Assembly: GCF_902779965.1 (NCBI RefSeq)
Contig: NZ_CACZDK010000031.1
Span: forward strand, 1 to 43,322
Length of the DNA: 43,322 nucleotides
Reading direction: 5' to 3'
From: Fibrobacter succinogenes
GTDB taxonomy: Bacteria; Fibrobacterota; Fibrobacteria; Fibrobacterales; Fibrobacteraceae
A program made the position numbers and the translations under genes. This document shows, one piece after another, positions 42,113-43,322 of the stretch. Within the stretch, counting starts at the first letter, position 1. The number at the start of each line of letters is the position of its first letter. The notes beneath the pieces are model-generated. The model saw nothing but the letters and a program-made list of their open reading frames with translations. It was not told where the DNA came from and made no database searches.

Positions 42113-43322
42113 CTACTTACCCTTAGGCAACTGCACAGAAATATGAATATCCTGCAACTGCTGCAGATCCACTTCGCTCGGGCACTGGTCCATCGGGCTA
42201 GAGGCACTCGTGTTCTTCGGGAACGCGATGTAGTCACGGATAGATTCTTCACCTTCCATGGTAGCAACAACGCGGTCGAGACCGAAGGCCAAGCCACCGT
42301 GCGGAGGAGCGCCGTACTTGAAGGCATCGACGAAGAAGCCGAACTTGGTCTTCACCTGTTCTTCGGAGAGACCGAGCAGGCGGAACACCTTTTCCTGAAC
42401 TTCCGGGTTGTGAATACGGATAGAACCACCGCCGATTTCCACGCCGTTAAGAACAAGGTCATAAGCTTCAGCGTTGCAATCCTTGAGGTTGCCGCTGAGC
42501 ATCATGTCCAAATGTTCCGGAAGCGGGTTCGTGAACGGGTGGTGCATAGCCATGTAGCGGCCTTCGGTATCGCTGTATTCGAACATCGGGAATTCGGTAA
42601 TCCAAACAAATTCACGCTTCTTCGGATCGCGGAGACCCTTGATACGGGCGACTTCCAAGCGGAGCTGGCCCATAGCCGTTGCTGCAATCTTTTCCGGACC
42701 GGCGATGAAGAACATCATGTCGCCGCACTTGGCGCCGACAGCGTCACGGAGTTCGTTAAGTTGTTCGGTCGTAAAGAACTTGCCGACCTGAGTTTCCACT
42801 TCGTCATTTTCCTTGACGCGCATCCACACGAGGCCCTTAGAACCGTACTTGCCCACGTAAGCGGTGAGTTCGTCAATCTGCTTACGAGTAAAATCGACAC
42901 AGCCCTTAGCGGCGATACCGCGGATCTTGCCACCTGCGGCAACGCAGTTCTTGAACACGCCAAAGTTGGACTTGGCACCGATTTCGGACACATCGTGGAT
43001 TTCGAGGTCGAAGCGGAGGTCCGGCTTATCAGAACCGTACTTGAGCATAGCTTCTGCCCACTTCATACGGCGGATGTGGCGCGGCGGTTCGAAGTCCCAA
43101 ACCTTGCCCAAAACTTCAGTCACGAACTTGTCGAACATTTCCATCACTTCGTCCTGGTTGACGAAGGACATTTCAACGTCGATCTGCGTGAATTCCGGCT
43201 GACGGTCAGCGCGGAGGTCTTCATCGCGGAAGCACTTGGCAATCTGGAAGTAGCGGTCCATGCCGGCAATCATCAAGAGCTGCTTGTACTGCTGCGGAGA
43301 CTGCGGGAGGGCGTAGAACTTG
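42113..43322 (-). CDS. aspS: Aspartyl-tRNA synthetase, C-terminal part
   Basis: About 402 residues of a class II synthetase that charges tRNA-Asp in the cytosol; the N-terminal anticodon-binding domain lies beyond the right edge (first full codon at 43319-43321). Seen: FYALPQSPQQYKQLLMIAG, motif 2 (FRDEDLRADRQPEFTQID), the bacterial insertion (GAD) domain with IAAKGCVDFTRKQIDEL and CGDMMFFIAG, then HHPFTNPLP, AYDLVLNGVEIGGGSIRIH and motif 3 (GGLAFGLDRVVATMEG). It ends IHISVQLPKGK. The strongly biased codons resemble pckG, marking housekeeping DNA on both sides of the atypical block. Confidence 0.95.
   Translation of the reverse strand, partial: KFYALPQSPQQYKQLLMIAGMDRYFQIAKCFRDEDLRADRQPEFTQIDVEMSFVNQDEVMEMFDKFVTEVLGKVWDFEPPRHIRRMKWAEAMLKYGSDKPDLRFDLEIHDVSEIGAKSNFGVFKNCVAAGGKIRGIAAKGCVDFTRKQIDELTAYVGKYGSKGLVWMRVKENDEVETQVGKFFTTEQLNELRDAVGAKCGDMMFFIAGPEKIAATAMGQLRLEVARIKGLRDPKKREFVWITEFPMFEYSDTEGRYMAMHHPFTNPLPEHLDMMLSGNLKDCNAEAYDLVLNGVEIGGGSIRIHNPEVQEKVFRLLGLSEEQVKTKFGFFVDAFKYGAPPHGGLAFGLDRVVATMEGEESIRDYIAFPKNTSASSPMDQCPSEVDLQQLQDIHISVQLPKGK

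Noticed and set aside
1..43322. CRISPR array, tRNA, rRNA, integrase or IS element
   Set aside because: No regularly spaced repeats, cloverleaf-like sequences, rRNA stretches or transposase/integrase proteins were seen on reading; a dedicated scan was not possible.

Overview
The window looks like a chromosomal segment of a Fibrobacter (Fibrobacterota). The best lineage marker is the pair of lipoproteins at 38282-40685, which carry the FISUMP domain, a paralogous family expanded in Fibrobacter succinogenes. Serine-rich lipoprotein linkers (CotH protein), a type IX secretion (T9SS)-like C-terminal sorting domain (3172-4560) and numerous lipoboxes fit this. No tRNA, rRNA, CRISPR array, integrase or insertion sequence was seen.

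Layout. Position 1-439 is the 3' end of GTP-dependent PEP carboxykinase. Positions 614-2450 hold two tandem paralogous lipoproteins, 2584-3063 an isoprenylcysteine-methyltransferase-like membrane enzyme, and 3172-4560 a secreted protein with a sorting tail. At 4933-7683 is an alkylsulfatase-family metallo-hydrolase with all metal ligands and an extra C-terminal region. Then follow a small membrane protein (7885-8403) and a large CotH-domain lipoprotein (8507-10780). The minus-strand run 16885-10998 is the conserved ATP-grasp/alpha-E/transglutaminase set. An AlsS-like acetolactate synthase (17119-18759) is followed by a 57-codon small ORF. The window ends in the C-terminal two thirds of aspartyl-tRNA synthetase (42113-43322, minus).

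The main attraction is the block between the terminators at 18967 and 42071, a complete Tc (toxin complex, ABC-type) locus in one transcriptional direction. It has a TcA pore protein of 3271 aa with three extra N-terminal beta-sandwich modules, a GT1-like glycosyltransferase placed between TcA and TcB, and a natural TcB-TcC fusion of 2220 aa (SpvB, TcB middle and Rhs core) ending in an unrecognised AT-rich C-terminal tip of about 243 aa. Downstream is what looks like a toxin-cassette array: a membrane-anchored Asp-box protein, a frameshifted and an intact FISUMP lipoprotein, a fragment of Rhs core, and a second paralogous Asp-box protein. Three degenerate copies of a 50-bp repeat punctuate the array, two of them starting at the stop codons of the two Asp-box genes.

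Inferred logic. TcA would form the translocation channel, and TcB-TcC the cocoon that encloses and releases the cleaved C-terminal tip. The downstream membrane or lipoprotein genes would be candidate immunity or accessory proteins, some left behind when the tip was exchanged. The GC-rich TcB/Rhs body lies between AT-rich TcA/glycosyltransferase and AT-rich tip/array, so the locus looks mosaic. All functions come from reading motifs and from remembered family sequences; no database search was run.
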